Part shown: one piece after another, positions 12,048 to 22,031 of the stretch
Layout of the letters: the number at the start of each line of letters is the position of its first letter
Numbering within the stretch: the stretch's first letter is position 1
Assembly: GCA_963585895.1 (NCBI GenBank)
Contig: OY757913.1
Coordinates: forward strand, 99,656,138-99,720,137
Length of the DNA: 64,000 nucleotides
Direction: 5' to 3'
Source: Sepioteuthis lessoniana
Lineage: Eukaryota > Mollusca > Cephalopoda > Myopsida > Loliginidae
Program-made: the position numbers and the translations under genes
The notes under the pieces: generated by a model
What the model was told of the DNA's origin: nothing
Seen by the model: the letters and a program-made list of their open reading frames with translations, nothing else
Database searches by the model: none

Positions 12048-12048
<1 letters not shown>
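11153..12048 (+). mobile_element. mariner-family element with broken transposase
   Basis: Terminal inverted repeats are AGGGTAGAACGATAAAATTG at 11153 and its near-complement ending CGTTTCACCCT at 12048, set in TA-rich flanks. The plus-strand reading frame starts at 11300 (MSEMDTMF...) and keeps a short N-terminal DNA-binding part. It jumps to the catalytic core near 'VMVFGVVSSGG', so the segment with the first catalytic Asp is deleted. After a TGA stop at 11633-11635 come WQQDSVPAH (second Asp) and, in another frame, WPPDLNPLDYFVW (third Asp region). Nonsense, frameshift and deletion together make it non-functional. Confidence 0.85.
11300..11940 (+). pseudogene. mariner transposase pseudogene
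   Basis: Open from 11300 to the TGA at 11633, then continues in the same frame to about 11670, where a one-base shift moves homology into another frame that runs to the stop at about 11938. The deletion falls between residues of the N-terminal helix-turn-helix domain and the catalytic domain. The DDE/D triad is incomplete. The frame lies antisense to ERCC4 within its intron. Confidence 0.8.
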
Positions 12049-12083
<35 letters not shown>

Positions 12084-12089
12084 GGAGGC

Positions 12090-12905
12090 ACACTTAGCAT
12101 AGGGAATGGAATCAGTGACCAGAGTTCAAATCCTGAACAAAGCTGTTTGCCTTTCATTCATGCTAAGATGTGAACCTATCTCTTCTCCCACCAGATCTGT
12201 GTAAATAGTAGGTTGGTTGGTTTGTTGGGTTTGTGGCATATCAACCTTTGTAGGTTATTTAACGCTAAATCCATTTTTATATAGATAATCTGTTCTATTT
12301 TAAACAATTCAGTTTAGCATAAGTACACAGTTTAATCATCAAAAACATTTCCATTTCAAACTATTCAAGCAGTTATATGTAAAAATTCAGTTAAGTGTAA
12401 ATACAGTTTTAATGTCGAAAAACAGTTCTATTTCAAATAATTCAGTTAAGCATAAGCACGCAGTTTAAATGTAAGTACAGTTTAATTGTCATTTCTATTT
12501 CAAGCTATTCAGTTTACTCAATTCATCTTAGCATAAGTAAGCTGTTCATTCTATTTAACCAATAGATAGGGCCCTATCAGGTGCTACCACTCCGGGCCAG
12601 AGTGGACCTGGGAGCAATGGCAATGAAGGGGTACTCCGCATTCCCCAAAGCTCCAGCACCACTGGAACCTCACCATCAGATTGTTTAGTGTCATATCCAG
12701 GACACTCATTGAGGAGGGTGGTCTTACCCCTCTGCAGAGAAGCAGTCAGTGTATTCTACAGCCCCAGCTGACTGGGTAAGTAAATAATAGGGTAAACAGG
12801 GTTCTTTAGCTTTGGCAAACAGTCTAGAAGGAAAACTTCCAATTTAAACCAGTTTTACTCTACTTAAAAAATTGACCTTACATCATATCCTACCTGTGGT
12901 GCAGT
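12090..12905 (+). repeat. SINE-B split by a CE569 insertion
   Basis: The 5' half (12090-12210) has the tRNA-like head with B-box GAGTTCAAATCCTG. The 3' half (12780-12905) resumes at GGGTTCTTTAG and ends in TTGACCTTACATCATATCC. Everything between is the CE569 copy. The junction repeats GTAAATAGTA (12201-12210) as GTAAATAATA (12780-12789). Confidence 0.75.
12211..12779 (-). mobile_element. CE569 composite element, reference copy
   Basis: 569 bp with ends defined by interruption of SINE-B and a 10-bp flanking repeat (one mismatch). Read on the minus strand: (1) a block starting TTACCCAGTCAGCTGGGGCT with CTCTGCAGAGGGGTAAGAC and later CCAGGTCCACTCTGGCCC; (2) an AT-rich quasi-tandem section; (3) a 3' module GTTAAATAACCTACAAAGG, then TTGATATGCC, ending in CAACCAACC. 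Module 3 is the same as the 3' end of SINE-A. The strand is assigned on that basis. No ORF. A direct repeat of about 10 bp and a shared 3' tail favour retroposition over a Helitron. Confidence 0.65.
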
Positions 12906-12977
12906 GATGTATATACATGAACCAAATAAGAACATGAAGCATAAAAAATGTAAACCAAAAAGTTTATAATATCTTAC

Positions 12978-13031
12978 CTGATGGAATTGACCAAACTGTA
13001 GAATGTAACACAATCATATTGAGTGAGGTGG
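12978..13031 (-). CDS. ERCC4: ERCC4 exon (HLTQYDCVTFYSLVNSI)
   Basis: 54 nt: one base completing a Cys codon (TG+C), 17 codons, then AG of the next split codon. The acceptor is TTTTTCCAG before 13031; the donor GTAAGA starts at 12977. HLTQYDCVTFYSLVNSI aligns with human 'YLSQYDCVTFLNLLESL'. The phase fits both neighbours exactly. This is the smallest exon placed. It lies about 70 bp from the remaining half of a SINE-B. Confidence 0.93.
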
Positions 13032-13034
13032 CTG

Positions 13035-13930
13035 GAAAAAAGTAAAAAAATGAAATCAATTAAATTGATACCTAATCTATCTATATAACGAATAGTGTGA
13101 CTTTGTGTTCATTTCTTGATTCATCTATGACTTCCAGGCTCTCCGACTAAGAATCAAAGTATAATATCTGTACCCCAGACAACCAAAAAAAATATTAAAT
13201 TAAAATAATCATATATATACATAAATAGTGAATATGTAGTGAAAACTGGGGTGAAAATCGCCACTTACTTCAGTGCAAACATCAGCGCATATGCTCCATG
13301 TGCAAGATATATATTTTTTGACCGGAAAAAAAATGGCAGCCCTGAGCCAGCTTATATTGCAAATGGTCATGAATTTTCACACCGGCAGTCACATAAAACC
13401 ACGGAGAGTGAAGACACACATGCAAATGAGAGTAGGCAGAAAAGAACATAAAAACAACAAACGTCGTCACACAGAGCTTTTTTTTTAATGTTTGCATTGG
13501 ATACAAATTGATTAGAGGAGAAGTGGCGATCAATTTAAGGAAACGAAGGAGAGGATAATTGTGGAATACAAAAGGTTTTTGGTCAGACATCACAGTCTTT
13601 TTTTTTTCTTGTGTCATTTAGAGGCACAACAACTTTGCCAAGTTCATATATATTTTCTTTTTCTTTTGTATCAATATTTGTTTTAATTGATTCAAAAAAG
13701 ATGTCAACCTGCGTCGGAAAAATTTTTCTCTAGAGATTAGGGAATCACATTCATTGTATGTTAATTTTTTTTGTCAAGTTGTTTTTTCAGAGGTTTTTTT
13801 TTTTTTGCACGATGTCCTATCAAATATAAATATTTTTTTAAACAGATCTTGCTGGGAAATGCATATGACTGATTTTAATGGCATTTCAACTTCTCTAGGT
13901 TTATTTTATGCCTAGAACTCAGAGAATCAC
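13035..13930. other. intron, nothing recognised
   Basis: Short ORFs overlap on both strands (about 13239-13617) but none resembles a protein family and codon choice looks random. A TCTATCTATATAACG motif near 13076 recalls a transposon edge but has no partner end that I can see. Confidence 0.45.
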
Positions 13931-14480
13931 AGTTATTTAATACTAATCCTATCTAATAAAAATAGACTGTACATGGTTCTATGGTTTAAAGTCTTCTTAT
14001 CTAATACTAACAATTCATACACAATAATATGATTTCAAGTAACTTTAATGATAATCATTCGTTGATATGCAGTTATAGTTTCAAGTCATTATTTAAAACA
14101 GGTCTATTTGACCCATAGATGGGACACTAAGAGTTACATCAACAATGGGTCAAAGTGGACCTGAGAGTAATGGCAATGAAAGAGTACTTCATATGCACCA
14201 GATGTCCATAACTGGATTGCCCTGTTGGCAGGGCTTAGAATTCACTGACTATATCCCATGCAAAAAAAGGGGTCCTGAGAATGACACCAAACTACATGTG
14301 GTGGTGTGGCTCTGATTCTAGAGATTTGGAGAGTGTATAGAACCTCTTCATTGTCATTTCTCTAAAGTCTACTCTAACTCTGAGTGATCATACCTGTCAG
14401 GGTCCCATTTGTGGGTCAGATAGATCAGTTTGCTAATTATTTGTATTAGATAGGAATACTTGATATCATATATCTGTGTT
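13930..14480. repeat. CE569 fragments in opposite orientations
   Basis: About 14095-14280 carries GACCCATAGATGGGACACTAAGA, then GTCAAAGTGGACCTGAGAG in the common orientation. About 14345-14460 carries the reverse (TCATTGTCATTTCTC, GGGTCCCATTTGTGGGTC). A fragment with CTGGAGCCTCACC follows near 14598. Confidence 0.55.
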
Positions 14481-14726
14481 AAAAAAAAACAATAAACTAG
14501 ACAATAAGCATAAATATAAATGTATGCAATTCCCTAACGTTTAAGCTTAAAATAACCCTAGAGGAGTTGACATGCCGTTTCAATCAATCAATCCAGAACT
14601 GGAGCCTCACCATTAGATGCAGTTTAGTGTCAAAGTCGTACTCTCTGCGGGGGATACAGTAAGTATTCTAAGTACTGACAGGGCAGTTTTACAGAAGAGA
14701 TTTTTTTGTCTAGTCTATTTACTTAC

Positions 14727-14875
14727 CAGGCAATTGTGCGTAATGTTTTCAAATCTGATACGAGTTGCTTGGTTTTGCTGTTTAGTTGATGCCATATTGG
14801 ATCAAGTTGCTGCCTGACAATCAGATCAAAAGATCTCCCAATAGTATTCTCCACCGATACTTCTTCAAGATCCAA
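14727..14875 (-). CDS. ERCC4: ERCC4 exon (LDLEEVSVENTIG...)
   Basis: 149 nt: 49 codons then TG of a split Cys codon. The acceptor TTTTTCAG precedes 14875; the donor GTAAGTA starts at 14726. Residues LDLEEVSVENTIGRSFDLIV, then LDPIWHQLNSKTKQLVSDLK and TLRTIA, match human '[20 protein letters not shown] ... [20 protein letters not shown]'. In XPF this is part of the helical insertion between the two helicase-like lobes that binds DNA junctions. It starts in phase 0, matching the exon at 21386. Confidence 0.95.
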
Positions 14876-15019
14876 CTGAAAAAGAATTCTCTTGACTTAA
14901 ATTGGAAGAATATATTTTTATAATAAAAATTGGGTTAAAGCCAATCTACTGGTCCCAGAATTGATTCATCTCAAAACAACTGATTTTTACAATACACTGC
15001 CCGAAATCACATATTCATA

Positions 15020-15260
15020 TTTACCAACCCCTCCGCTCGAGCAGGATATGAGGGTTATTTAATGCCAAAGACATCCTTGTAGAAGAACAGTCGTGGTACT
15101 AGGCAAAAGTGATTTACTTCCAAAGCAGTTTTATTTAGATGGAGTCAAACTAGTAATAAAATGATAATGATAGCTTGGCTTGTTTTGGTTTCTTTGTTTA
15201 ATGGCATATCAACTTTTGTGGGTTATTCAATGCCAAAGACATTCTTGTAGAAGAACAGTA
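15020..15260 (-). repeat. truncated SINE-A and SINE-B tails joined together
   Basis: At 15022-15056 a SINE-B tail (ACCAACCCCTCCGCTCG) runs directly into a SINE-A tail (GGGTTATTTAATGCC). At 15185-15255 a SINE-A tail runs into the SINE-B tail of the next entry. Both tails occur here without their tRNA heads. Confidence 0.65.
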
Positions 15261-15264
15261 ATGA

Positions 15265-15557
15265 TATTTACCAACCCCTCCACTCGGGCAGGATATGACA
15301 CAAGGTCAATTTTTAAGCGGAGTTTAACAGGTTTGAATTCAGAGTTTTCCTTCTCCTAGACTAGTTGCCTCATCAAGGCTGAAGAACCCAGTCTGCCCTA
15401 CTATTTACCCATAGCTGGAGGGAGAATAATTGGATTCATACCTTTCCCAAGGGTATTAGTGCTAGGTGAAAATGCAATCAGTCTCGTTCAAGATTTGAAC
15501 TCGTGTCGCCGTGTCCATTTCCTACTATAATAACCGTTACACCATGGGCACCTCCTT
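15265..15557 (-). repeat. SINE-B, near full length
   Basis: Read on the minus strand: GGTGCCCATGGTGTAACGG (A-box region), CGAGTTCAAATCTTG (B-box), the body with CCCTTGGGAAAGGTATGAA, and the tail AAATTGACCTTGTGTCATAT to AGGGGTTGG. A tRNA-derived SINE in the same orientation as ERCC4. Confidence 0.8.
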
Positions 15558-15649
15558 AAATCACATATTACACAACAGTGACTCAATGTTTATGTGACAT
15601 TTCACTTATCTGAAACAAAAAGAATATGCTGCTTCACAAGTCTTTTGTT

Positions 15650-15890
15650 TGTTTGTTTCCTTGTTTAATGGCATATCAACCTTTGTAGGTTATTTAATGC
15701 CAAAGCCACCCTTCTAGAAGAACAGTAGAGGTACTATTTGACCCATAATAGGGAGGATAAGGGGGTTCATACCTTTCACTAGGGTATTTGCCTGAAAATG
15801 AATGTAATGGCATGACTGGAATTTAAATACGCTTACTACGATGCTGCAGTCCATCGCTTTAACCATTACACCACAAAGATATCCCTCCAT
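15650..15890 (-). repeat. SINE-A, near full length
   Basis: On the minus strand: tRNA-like head with TGGTGTAATGGTTAAAGCG, body with TGAACCCCCTTATCCTCCC-like sequence, then the tail GGCATTAAATAACCTACAAA and GGTTGATATGCC. AGTCTTTTGT occurs at both flanks (about 15640 and 15892), a likely target duplication. A 165-codon ORF runs across it but is not a gene. Confidence 0.8.
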
Positions 15891-15899
15891 GAGTCTTTT

Positions 15900-16580
15900 G
15901 TGTAAACAGCCATTTGTAATGTGGGGAGTGTGAATTTGACAGGTTTGAGTCCTTATGTTACAATTAAATATGAACATGTATAAGATATTATGTATATAAG
16001 GACTTTTCCAAAGCAATACAACATTGAGTTTGTCAATGGCAATTGGGAAAGAACTAAAATTAAAGTGACATTTGGTTAAAACATCAAGAGCAGAACTTTG
16101 TTGGAGAGCAAAAAGGAAAATTAGAGTTCTGACTTTTCCAGTGAGAAATAAAAAAAAAACAAGTTCTGCTTTGCAATTACAAGTTTGATAGCAGTTTGTT
16201 AACAGCAGCAAAGATAAGAATGCACTAAGAGAAGAAACAAGTCTATTGGCATTTCTTCTTACAATTTAAACAATTTGTTTGTTTTGTCTTTTTTACACAC
16301 AAAATAAATAGCTACTTTTTTTTCTTTGTGCATATTCATTAAAAGCATTAAGCTTATTGATGACAGTTGGGAAAGAACCAGACATGAAAACCAGTGACAT
16401 TGAGAGTGGAACCTTGTTTGTGAACGAGAAGAATTTTATTGGTAAAAGAGAGAAGGAAAACAATTTTTGCAATTTTGACAACAGAAAAACAGGACTTGTG
16501 ATAAGAGAAGAAAAAAACCTTGCAGATTTTCTCCTAAGAATTTTAATAAATTTCAGACACATTTTTTTTTAAATACTCAT
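15900..16580. repeat. degenerate tandem duplication, about 320-bp period
   Basis: About 16010-16190 and 16340-16515 resemble each other (GGGAAAGAAC, AAAACA..AAGAGC.GAACTTTG, GAAAAACAGG/AAAACAAGTT strings). No protein or known repeat family recognised; short ORFs on both strands are by-products. Confidence 0.4.
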
Positions 16581-16584
16581 TGGT

Positions 16585-16740
16585 TTCAGTTTCTTTGATT
16601 AATGGCATATCAACCTTTGTAGATTATTTAATGCCAAAGTCATCCTTCTAGGAGAACAGTAGTAGTACTATTTAACCAATAGCTGGGGGGATAAAAGGGT
16701 TCATGCCTTTCCCAAAGTTATTAGTCCAAAAGTGAATGTA
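16585..16740 (-). repeat. SINE-A, 5'-truncated
   Basis: Minus-strand tail module (TTAAATAATCTACAAAGG, TTGATATGCC) and part of the body with GGGAAAGGCATGAACCC; the tRNA head is missing. Confidence 0.7.
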
Positions 16741-16839
16741 TAAATACTCATTGTTTTTACCACAAAAGGCTAAAATTCATAAAATGAGACCAAACAATTT
16801 AACAAATTCTAACAATACATGCATTATACATATATATAT

Positions 16840-17722
16840 CCGAATGGCCCTCGACTTTTTCAACTTCCCTAGCAAGGTTGGGGAAATCATAATGAAATAT
16901 TTCAATTCAGCCTTCATGAAATTTACCGTTAAAGTTTATACCACCAAGTAACAGGCACTTGAGATCGGGATAATGATGGGCTGTGTGATTTCCCCACTTC
17001 TTTTCGTTCTGGCTATGGAACTCATATTACAAGGTGCAGCAAATACATTGAAAGGAGCGATGAAAAATGAACACCTGACTCTTCCCCTTTCCAGAGCTTT
17101 TATGGACGACATCACCATTCTCGTCCTGTCCAAAATCACTGCCGATGGTTTACTACAAAGGTATTATGACCTTTTCACATGGGCGAGAATGAAGACTAAG
17201 CCAAAGAAAAGTCAAAGCTAATCGTTAGTTGGAGGATCTATCAGGGATATCCATTTCAAAATTGGGGGTGATAAGATTGCAAAGGTCAGAGAGAAGCCAG
17301 TAAAGAGTCTTGGATGTCTTTATTCAATCCCACTGACTGATGTCATAGAGGTCCAGAAAGTAGTCTTGAAGGGGCTTAAATCAATTGACAAAACTTGTCC
17401 ACCCAGAAAGATGAAGGCTTGGTGTTACCAACATGGTCTGCTATCCCGTCTCTTGTGGCCCTTACAGATGTATGAGATTGCGATATCTCGCGTTGAGCGG
17501 ATTCAACAGTATAGCAACAAATACCTGTGTAAGTGGCTCAGAGTTCCTCCTTGTTTTTCGAAAGTGGGTTTATATACCAATTCTGGAAACCTACAGCTCC
17601 CAATATCTTCACTGGTAGAAGAATTCAAAATTAGGAAAGTATGCCTTCACATGACGATGAAGGACAAGATCATTTGGAAGGTGTATCCAGAAATAAAATC
17701 AGGTACAAAGTTTCAAACATAG
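16840..17722 (+). pseudogene. non-LTR reverse transcriptase fragment
   Basis: Reading from 16973, MGCVISPLLFVLAMELIL is the RT 'G-x-x-x-S-P-hydrophobic' motif and AFMDDITILV carries the catalytic DD of the palm. WARMKTKPKKS follows, the fingers/thumb boundary typical of the family. After a stop, residues KSLGCLYSIPLTD and, from 17366, 'MKGLKSIDKTC...CFSKVGLYTNSGNLQLPISS' continue the C-terminal part. Several stops and the missing endonuclease show it is dead. I cannot assign the clade firmly; an R2/NeSL-like or similar lineage is possible. Antisense to ERCC4. Confidence 0.7.
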
Positions 17723-17945
17723 TGAAGGATTAAATAGTTCTATTTAATCCATATAGGGGACACTAACAGGTACTACCACTCCAAGTCAGAGTACACCTGA
17801 GAGTAATGGCAATGAAAGGGTACTCTACATTCCCAAAGCTCCAGGACTGGTTTAGTGTCATATCCAAAACACTTGTTGAGGGAGGTCTTACTCCTCTGCA
17901 AAGATATAGTTAGTGTCTTCTGCAGCCCCAACTGACTGGGCAAGC
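17723..17945 (+). repeat. CE569 end block
   Basis: Begins TAGTTCTATTTAATCCATA and carries CAAAGCTCC, CTCTGCAAAG and GCCCCAACTGACTGGGCAA at the end, so it is truncated to one end of the composite. It abuts the RT fragment directly. Confidence 0.7.
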
Positions 17946-17954
17946 TTAAGGTAA

Positions 17955-18187
17955 GGTTTAGTTTCTTTGTTTAATGGCATATCAACCATCATGGTTTATT
18001 TAATGCTAAAACCATCCTTGTAAGACAGTAGGGGTTAGTACCATAGCTGAGAGAGGAATAAGGGAGTTCATATCTTTCCAAAAGGTATTAGTCTAAAAGT
18101 GAACATAATAGTACGACTGGAGATTCAACACACTTATTACGATGTTGCAGTCTAGCATATTAACCAATATAGCAGGAGAACTCCCCT
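17955..18187 (-). repeat. SINE-A copy
   Basis: Tail module TTTCTTTGTTTAATGGCATA at its left end, body, then a decayed tRNA head near 18150-18187. In the head CTAGACTGCAACATCG is readable on the minus strand. Confidence 0.7.
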
Positions 18188-18404
18188 CTTTGTTTCTTAA
18201 AAGCTTTTTGCACAATTATATGATATCAAGTATTCCTATCCAACACAAATATTGAGCACACAGTTTTACAGCTTCAAACATTTATCTCATCCTAATAATT
18301 TATACAATTATATGGTTTCAAATAACCACTTCTATTCAATAAACTAATTAACTAATAATAATCTTTAGTAAATACTAATAGCTGCAAGTAAGTATTCACT
18401 TCAG

Positions 18405-18640
18405 TTTCTTTGTTTAATGGCATATCAATCTTTGTGAGTTATCTAATGCCAAAGCTATCCTTGTAAAAGAACAGTATTGGTACTATTTAACCTATAGCTG
18501 GGGGGGATAATGGGTTCATACCTTTCCAAAGGATACTAGTCCGAAAGTGAATTTAATAGTGCAAGCGCAGTTCAAGCTTGCTTACTGTGATATCACAGTC
18601 CAGGAACATTAGCCACTATGCCATAGGGACTACTCTCCAA
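18405..18640 (-). repeat. SINE-A copy
   Basis: Same order as the 17955 copy: TTTCTTTGTTTAATGGCATA, AGTATTGGTACTATTTAACC, CATACCTTTCC, then a decayed head with GTGGCTAATG in minus orientation. It sits inside CE569-type filler. Confidence 0.7.
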
Positions 18641-18714
18641 GTAACTATTCTTAGTACAAAAAATTTGTACACAGTTATATGGTTTCAAGTATTCCTATCT
18701 AATATAAAATATTT

Positions 18715-18955
18715 TTCAAACAGATCTATTTGACCCATAGATAGAATAATAGGTACAACCACTTTGGGTTCAAATCAACCTGGGAGTAATGGCAATGAAG
18801 AAATACTTTAGACTCCACCCCAGAGCTTCAAAATTATAGCTTCATCATTAGATGCAGTTCAGCGTCATACTGAGGATACCCCTTTTGGAGAGGCATATTA
18901 CAACACTGCGGGAGATACAGTCAGGGTATTTTAAGCCCAACTGACAGAACGGATG
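18715..18955 (+). repeat. CE569 end block
   Basis: TATTTGACCCATAGATAG, then AACCTGGGAGTAATGGCAAT, CAGAGCTTCA and TACAGTCAGGG; more diverged than other copies. A further scrap with GTAGAGCCTCACTGTTGGAT lies at 19392-19510. Confidence 0.65.
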
Positions 18956-19129
18956 AGAATCGAATTCATTACACATTGGCTCAGTGATCATTTCATCACA
19001 ATGAGATGCTCAACCACAAGAACAGTGTTTCTAAGTATCGCAAAAACGTGTTCACCAGACAATTTCCTTAATTCAAATCAATATTCTTGTGGTCAAAAAA
19101 GTACTTACTGACATGTTGGAATTGGAAGA

Positions 19130-19380
19130 GTGGTCGGGCGGTGCTTACTGGCATGCTATAACTAATAAGAAAGCCAGGAGAGGTGGCTTATTATAGGAGA
19201 AGCAATTGGTGAGTGATCAAAGGAAAGGGATGAGAAGAGTAAGAATGCAGGAAAAGAATAGAAAGCAAGAGGAAGCAGAAAGAAAAAAAAGCTAGAGAGA
19301 GCCAGAGGAAAACAGCAGGAGGAAGGAAAAGTGAAAAAAAAAACAACAATTCTTTTTTTTTTTTTTCAGTTCAAATATAT
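19130..19380. repeat. purine-rich low-complexity tract
   Basis: Mostly A and G on the plus strand (GAAAGCAAGAGGAAGCAGAA and similar), with no coding signal. Confidence 0.6.
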
Positions 19381-19654
19381 GTATCCAGAAGTAGAGCCTC
19401 ACTGTTGGATACAGTTAAGTGTCTAACCCAGAACATCCCTTTCTATACAGGGTTCTTACCTCTCTGTAGAAGATACAATCAGCATATTCTACACCCAGCC
19501 AATTGGCTGAAAGAACTTATGAATAATTCATCTTTATTCCAAACTGGCTGTGTGCTACTTGGTTTACTAACAAGCTGTAGCAAAGAGGAATGCAACAAGC
19601 ATGTAATTTAATAACTCAGAAACAAAATAATCTATTTTAAATCAAATTATTTCA

Positions 19655-19943
19655 GTCTAATCAGCTGGGGCTGTAGAATACGCTAACTGTATCTCTCAGA
19701 AGAGTAAGACCTCCACTCATCAATGAGTGTCCTGATATGACACAAAGCCATCTGATGGTAAGGCTCTGGGAATGTACAATACCCCTTTAATGCCATTACT
19801 CCCAGTTCCACTCTTGTCTTAGTACCTGTTAGGGTCCCACCTATGGGTCAAAGTGTAATATTTAATCATTTTCTATACTTGAAACCATTTAAATGTGAGC
19901 AAACAAATCAGCTAAGGTTCATTTAAGAATTATCTTACCTACA

Positions 19944-19984
<41 letters not shown>

Positions 19985-20062
19985 CACACAATACACACAC
20001 ACACAAATAAACAGGATTTGCCATTAAATAACCTACAAGGGTTGATATGCCATGAAACACGA
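19655..20062 (-). repeat. CE569 copy in opposite orientation
   Basis: Reads AGCTGGGGCTGTAGAATACG at the left and ends in CATTAAATAACCTACAAGGG, TTGATATGCC at the right, with a (TA)n/(CA)n core at 19946-20005. So the whole composite order, including the SINE-A-like 3' module, is present on the plus strand read as given; the cluster orientation is the reverse of most other copies. Confidence 0.7.
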
Positions 20063-20429
20063 CAAAGAAATTATTTTTATTTTGATTTATTGGAAAATTG
20101 ATTAAAAAAAATACACATGGTGAATCATTTGTTTGTACATCTGAATGCTTAAATATTCAGTCACTGTGATGTCACAGAAGGCTTACTGTAAAAATCTATC
20201 CATTTGAAATGAAGCAATTCTGAAATAGATTTGACCCAAAAGTTGTATTAATGTGTTTTTGTAATAAAAAGCAACAATAATAAGATGGAGTAAAGGTGGT
20301 GGTAATAAAAATAATAATAAGGTAACAAAGACAAAACAGTACCTACTTGATTTTTTTTTAAATGCAGAAAACAAGTACAAAAGGAATGCAAGAGTAGGCA
20401 TGACTGAGTAGGAAAGGTGATCTACAGGG

Positions 20430-21370
20430 AATTGTGCAAAAGATTAAAATTTAACCATGCTGACATGGTATATGTATAAATAACAATTTGTCCAAGAAAA
20501 TGAGATACATAAAATTCTCTGGGACTTTGACATACAAACAGATCACTAAATGCTGGCCAGAAGATCAGACTTAGTTTTAATTAACAAAAAGAAAAGAAAT
20601 TGCCATCAAGTGGATTTAGTCATTCCAGCAAGGCATTAAAAGAAAGCAAAAAGATAGATAAATACTTGGATTTTACCAGATAGTTGAAGAAGCTATAAAA
20701 CATGAAGGTGACAGTGATACCAGTTGTAGTTGGAGCCCTTGGAATGATCCCCCAAAAGCCTGGAAAAGAGATTGGGGGAACTAGAAATCAGAGGAAGAAA
20801 TAAGACCATCCAGACCACAGCAGTGTTAAGATCAGCTAGAATACTTAGATGCGTCCTGGTGACCTGAGAAAACTTGTCATTCATACTCCAGTGAAAAACC
20901 ACTAGTCATGTGAAAAACTCACAAGGAGTAAAATAATAATAATAATGAGAGACTATCTAGACCACAGCAGTGTTAAGATCAGCTAGAATACTTAGATGAG
21001 TCCTGGTGACCTGAGAAAACTTGTCATTCATACTTCAGTGAAAAACCACCAGTCATGTGAAAAACTCACAAGGAGTGAAATAATAATAATAATGAGAGAC
21101 TATCCAGACCACAGCACTGTTAAGATCATGAGGATGATGATGATACCAACTGTTGTTAAAGCCCTAGGAACAGCCCACAAAGATCTGGAAAATAGGCTGT
21201 CTGAACTGGAGTTCAGAAGAAGACTTGAGACCATCTGGACTACAGCAGCTCGGATACTTAGAAGAGTCCTGGAGATTTGAGAAGACTTGCTGTCACTCAG
21301 ACTTCAGTGAAAAACCACCATTTAAAACTGCTGTGAAAAACATGCAAGGACTAAATAATAATAATAATTA
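20430..21370 (+). pseudogene. LINE 3' region with tandem triplicated tail
   Basis: Plus-strand translation with frameshifts gives motifs of a LINE C-terminus: LWDFDIQTDH-like, 'RRSDLVLINKK', 'NMKVTVIPVVVGALGM', 'LEIRG', 'ARILR'. The last about 147 bp, ending CTCACAAGGAGTNAAATAATAATAATAATGAG, occur at 20802-20948 and 20949-21095, and a third copy begins at 21096. The third copy fuses to another LINE segment that ends in (TAA)n at 21352-21370. It is antisense to ERCC4 and its tail stops 15 nt from the donor of the exon at 21386. Confidence 0.7.
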
Positions 21371-21385
21371 TTTGGGTTTACTCAC

Positions 21386-21499
21386 AGCAGATGTGCATCT
21401 TTTCAGTTCAATGATGCAAGCATTGATCAAATCAAGAAGAGCAGTCTGGCATGCAGACATAGCACCTGACATCTGTATATGCAGTTCAACAACTTCCAC
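21386..21499 (-). CDS. ERCC4: ERCC4 exon (VEVVELHIQMSGAMSACQTA...)
   Basis: 114 nt, 38 codons, phase 0 at both ends. The acceptor CTGCCAG precedes 21499; the donor GTGAGTA starts at 21385. VEVVELHIQMSGAMSACQTA followed by LLDLINACIIELKRCTSA matches human '[33 protein letters not shown]'. In the family this region links the first helicase-like lobe to the helical domain. The acceptor is preceded by a T-rich tract and the donor by a LINE tail. Confidence 0.96.
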
Positions 21500-22031
21500 C
21501 TGGCAGGAAAAAAAAAAGAAAAAATAAGATAGCAAAAAACATGCCCAGCTTTTCCTTTCTACTTGCAGGATAAAAACATTGCTACATTCTGTGAGGATTA
21601 TATGATATATAACATCAATAGTTTTAATTAAAATAAATATTTTTGTTTTATTCATGTTGAATTCTAAGTTATCTCTCTGTTCACTTGTCTATAATGGCTA
21701 TTCATGTTCATATTCTCCTACAGTTGTATAGTGGCAGTAATTGGAAGAATATCTTGCAGACTATTAAATAGGTACTTTCAAGCCTTGTTATAGAGAAAAG
21801 GGGAAATTTCCCTTTCCTGTCTGGCTTAGCAAGTGAGTGATAGAGATTGACAGATTTTAATAGCACATCAACCTGTCTGGGATTAGTTTATGCTTAGAAG
21901 TTAGGAAATTGCATACACTGTACTTTTATGTTTTGCGTAGTTTCTTAAACATCTTTTTCACATAGTTCTATGATATAAAGTATTCATAATCAATAAAAAT
22001 AACTTGCACACTGATCTATTTGACTTCTAAA
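21500..22031. other. intron filler, no gene
   Basis: AT-rich. Near 21850-21990 a decayed sequence (AATAGCACATCAACCTGTCT, GTTAGGAAATTGCATACA) is also found near 13890 and 38440, so it is a low-copy repeat of unknown class. Confidence 0.45.

Noticed and set aside
13070..13200. Helitron 5' end at TCTATCTATATAACG
   Set aside because: No matching CTRR/hairpin 3' end or second copy seen in the window.
15714..16211. 165-codon minus-strand ORF
   Set aside because: Half of it is SINE-A sequence and the rest belongs to a degenerate duplication; no protein resemblance.
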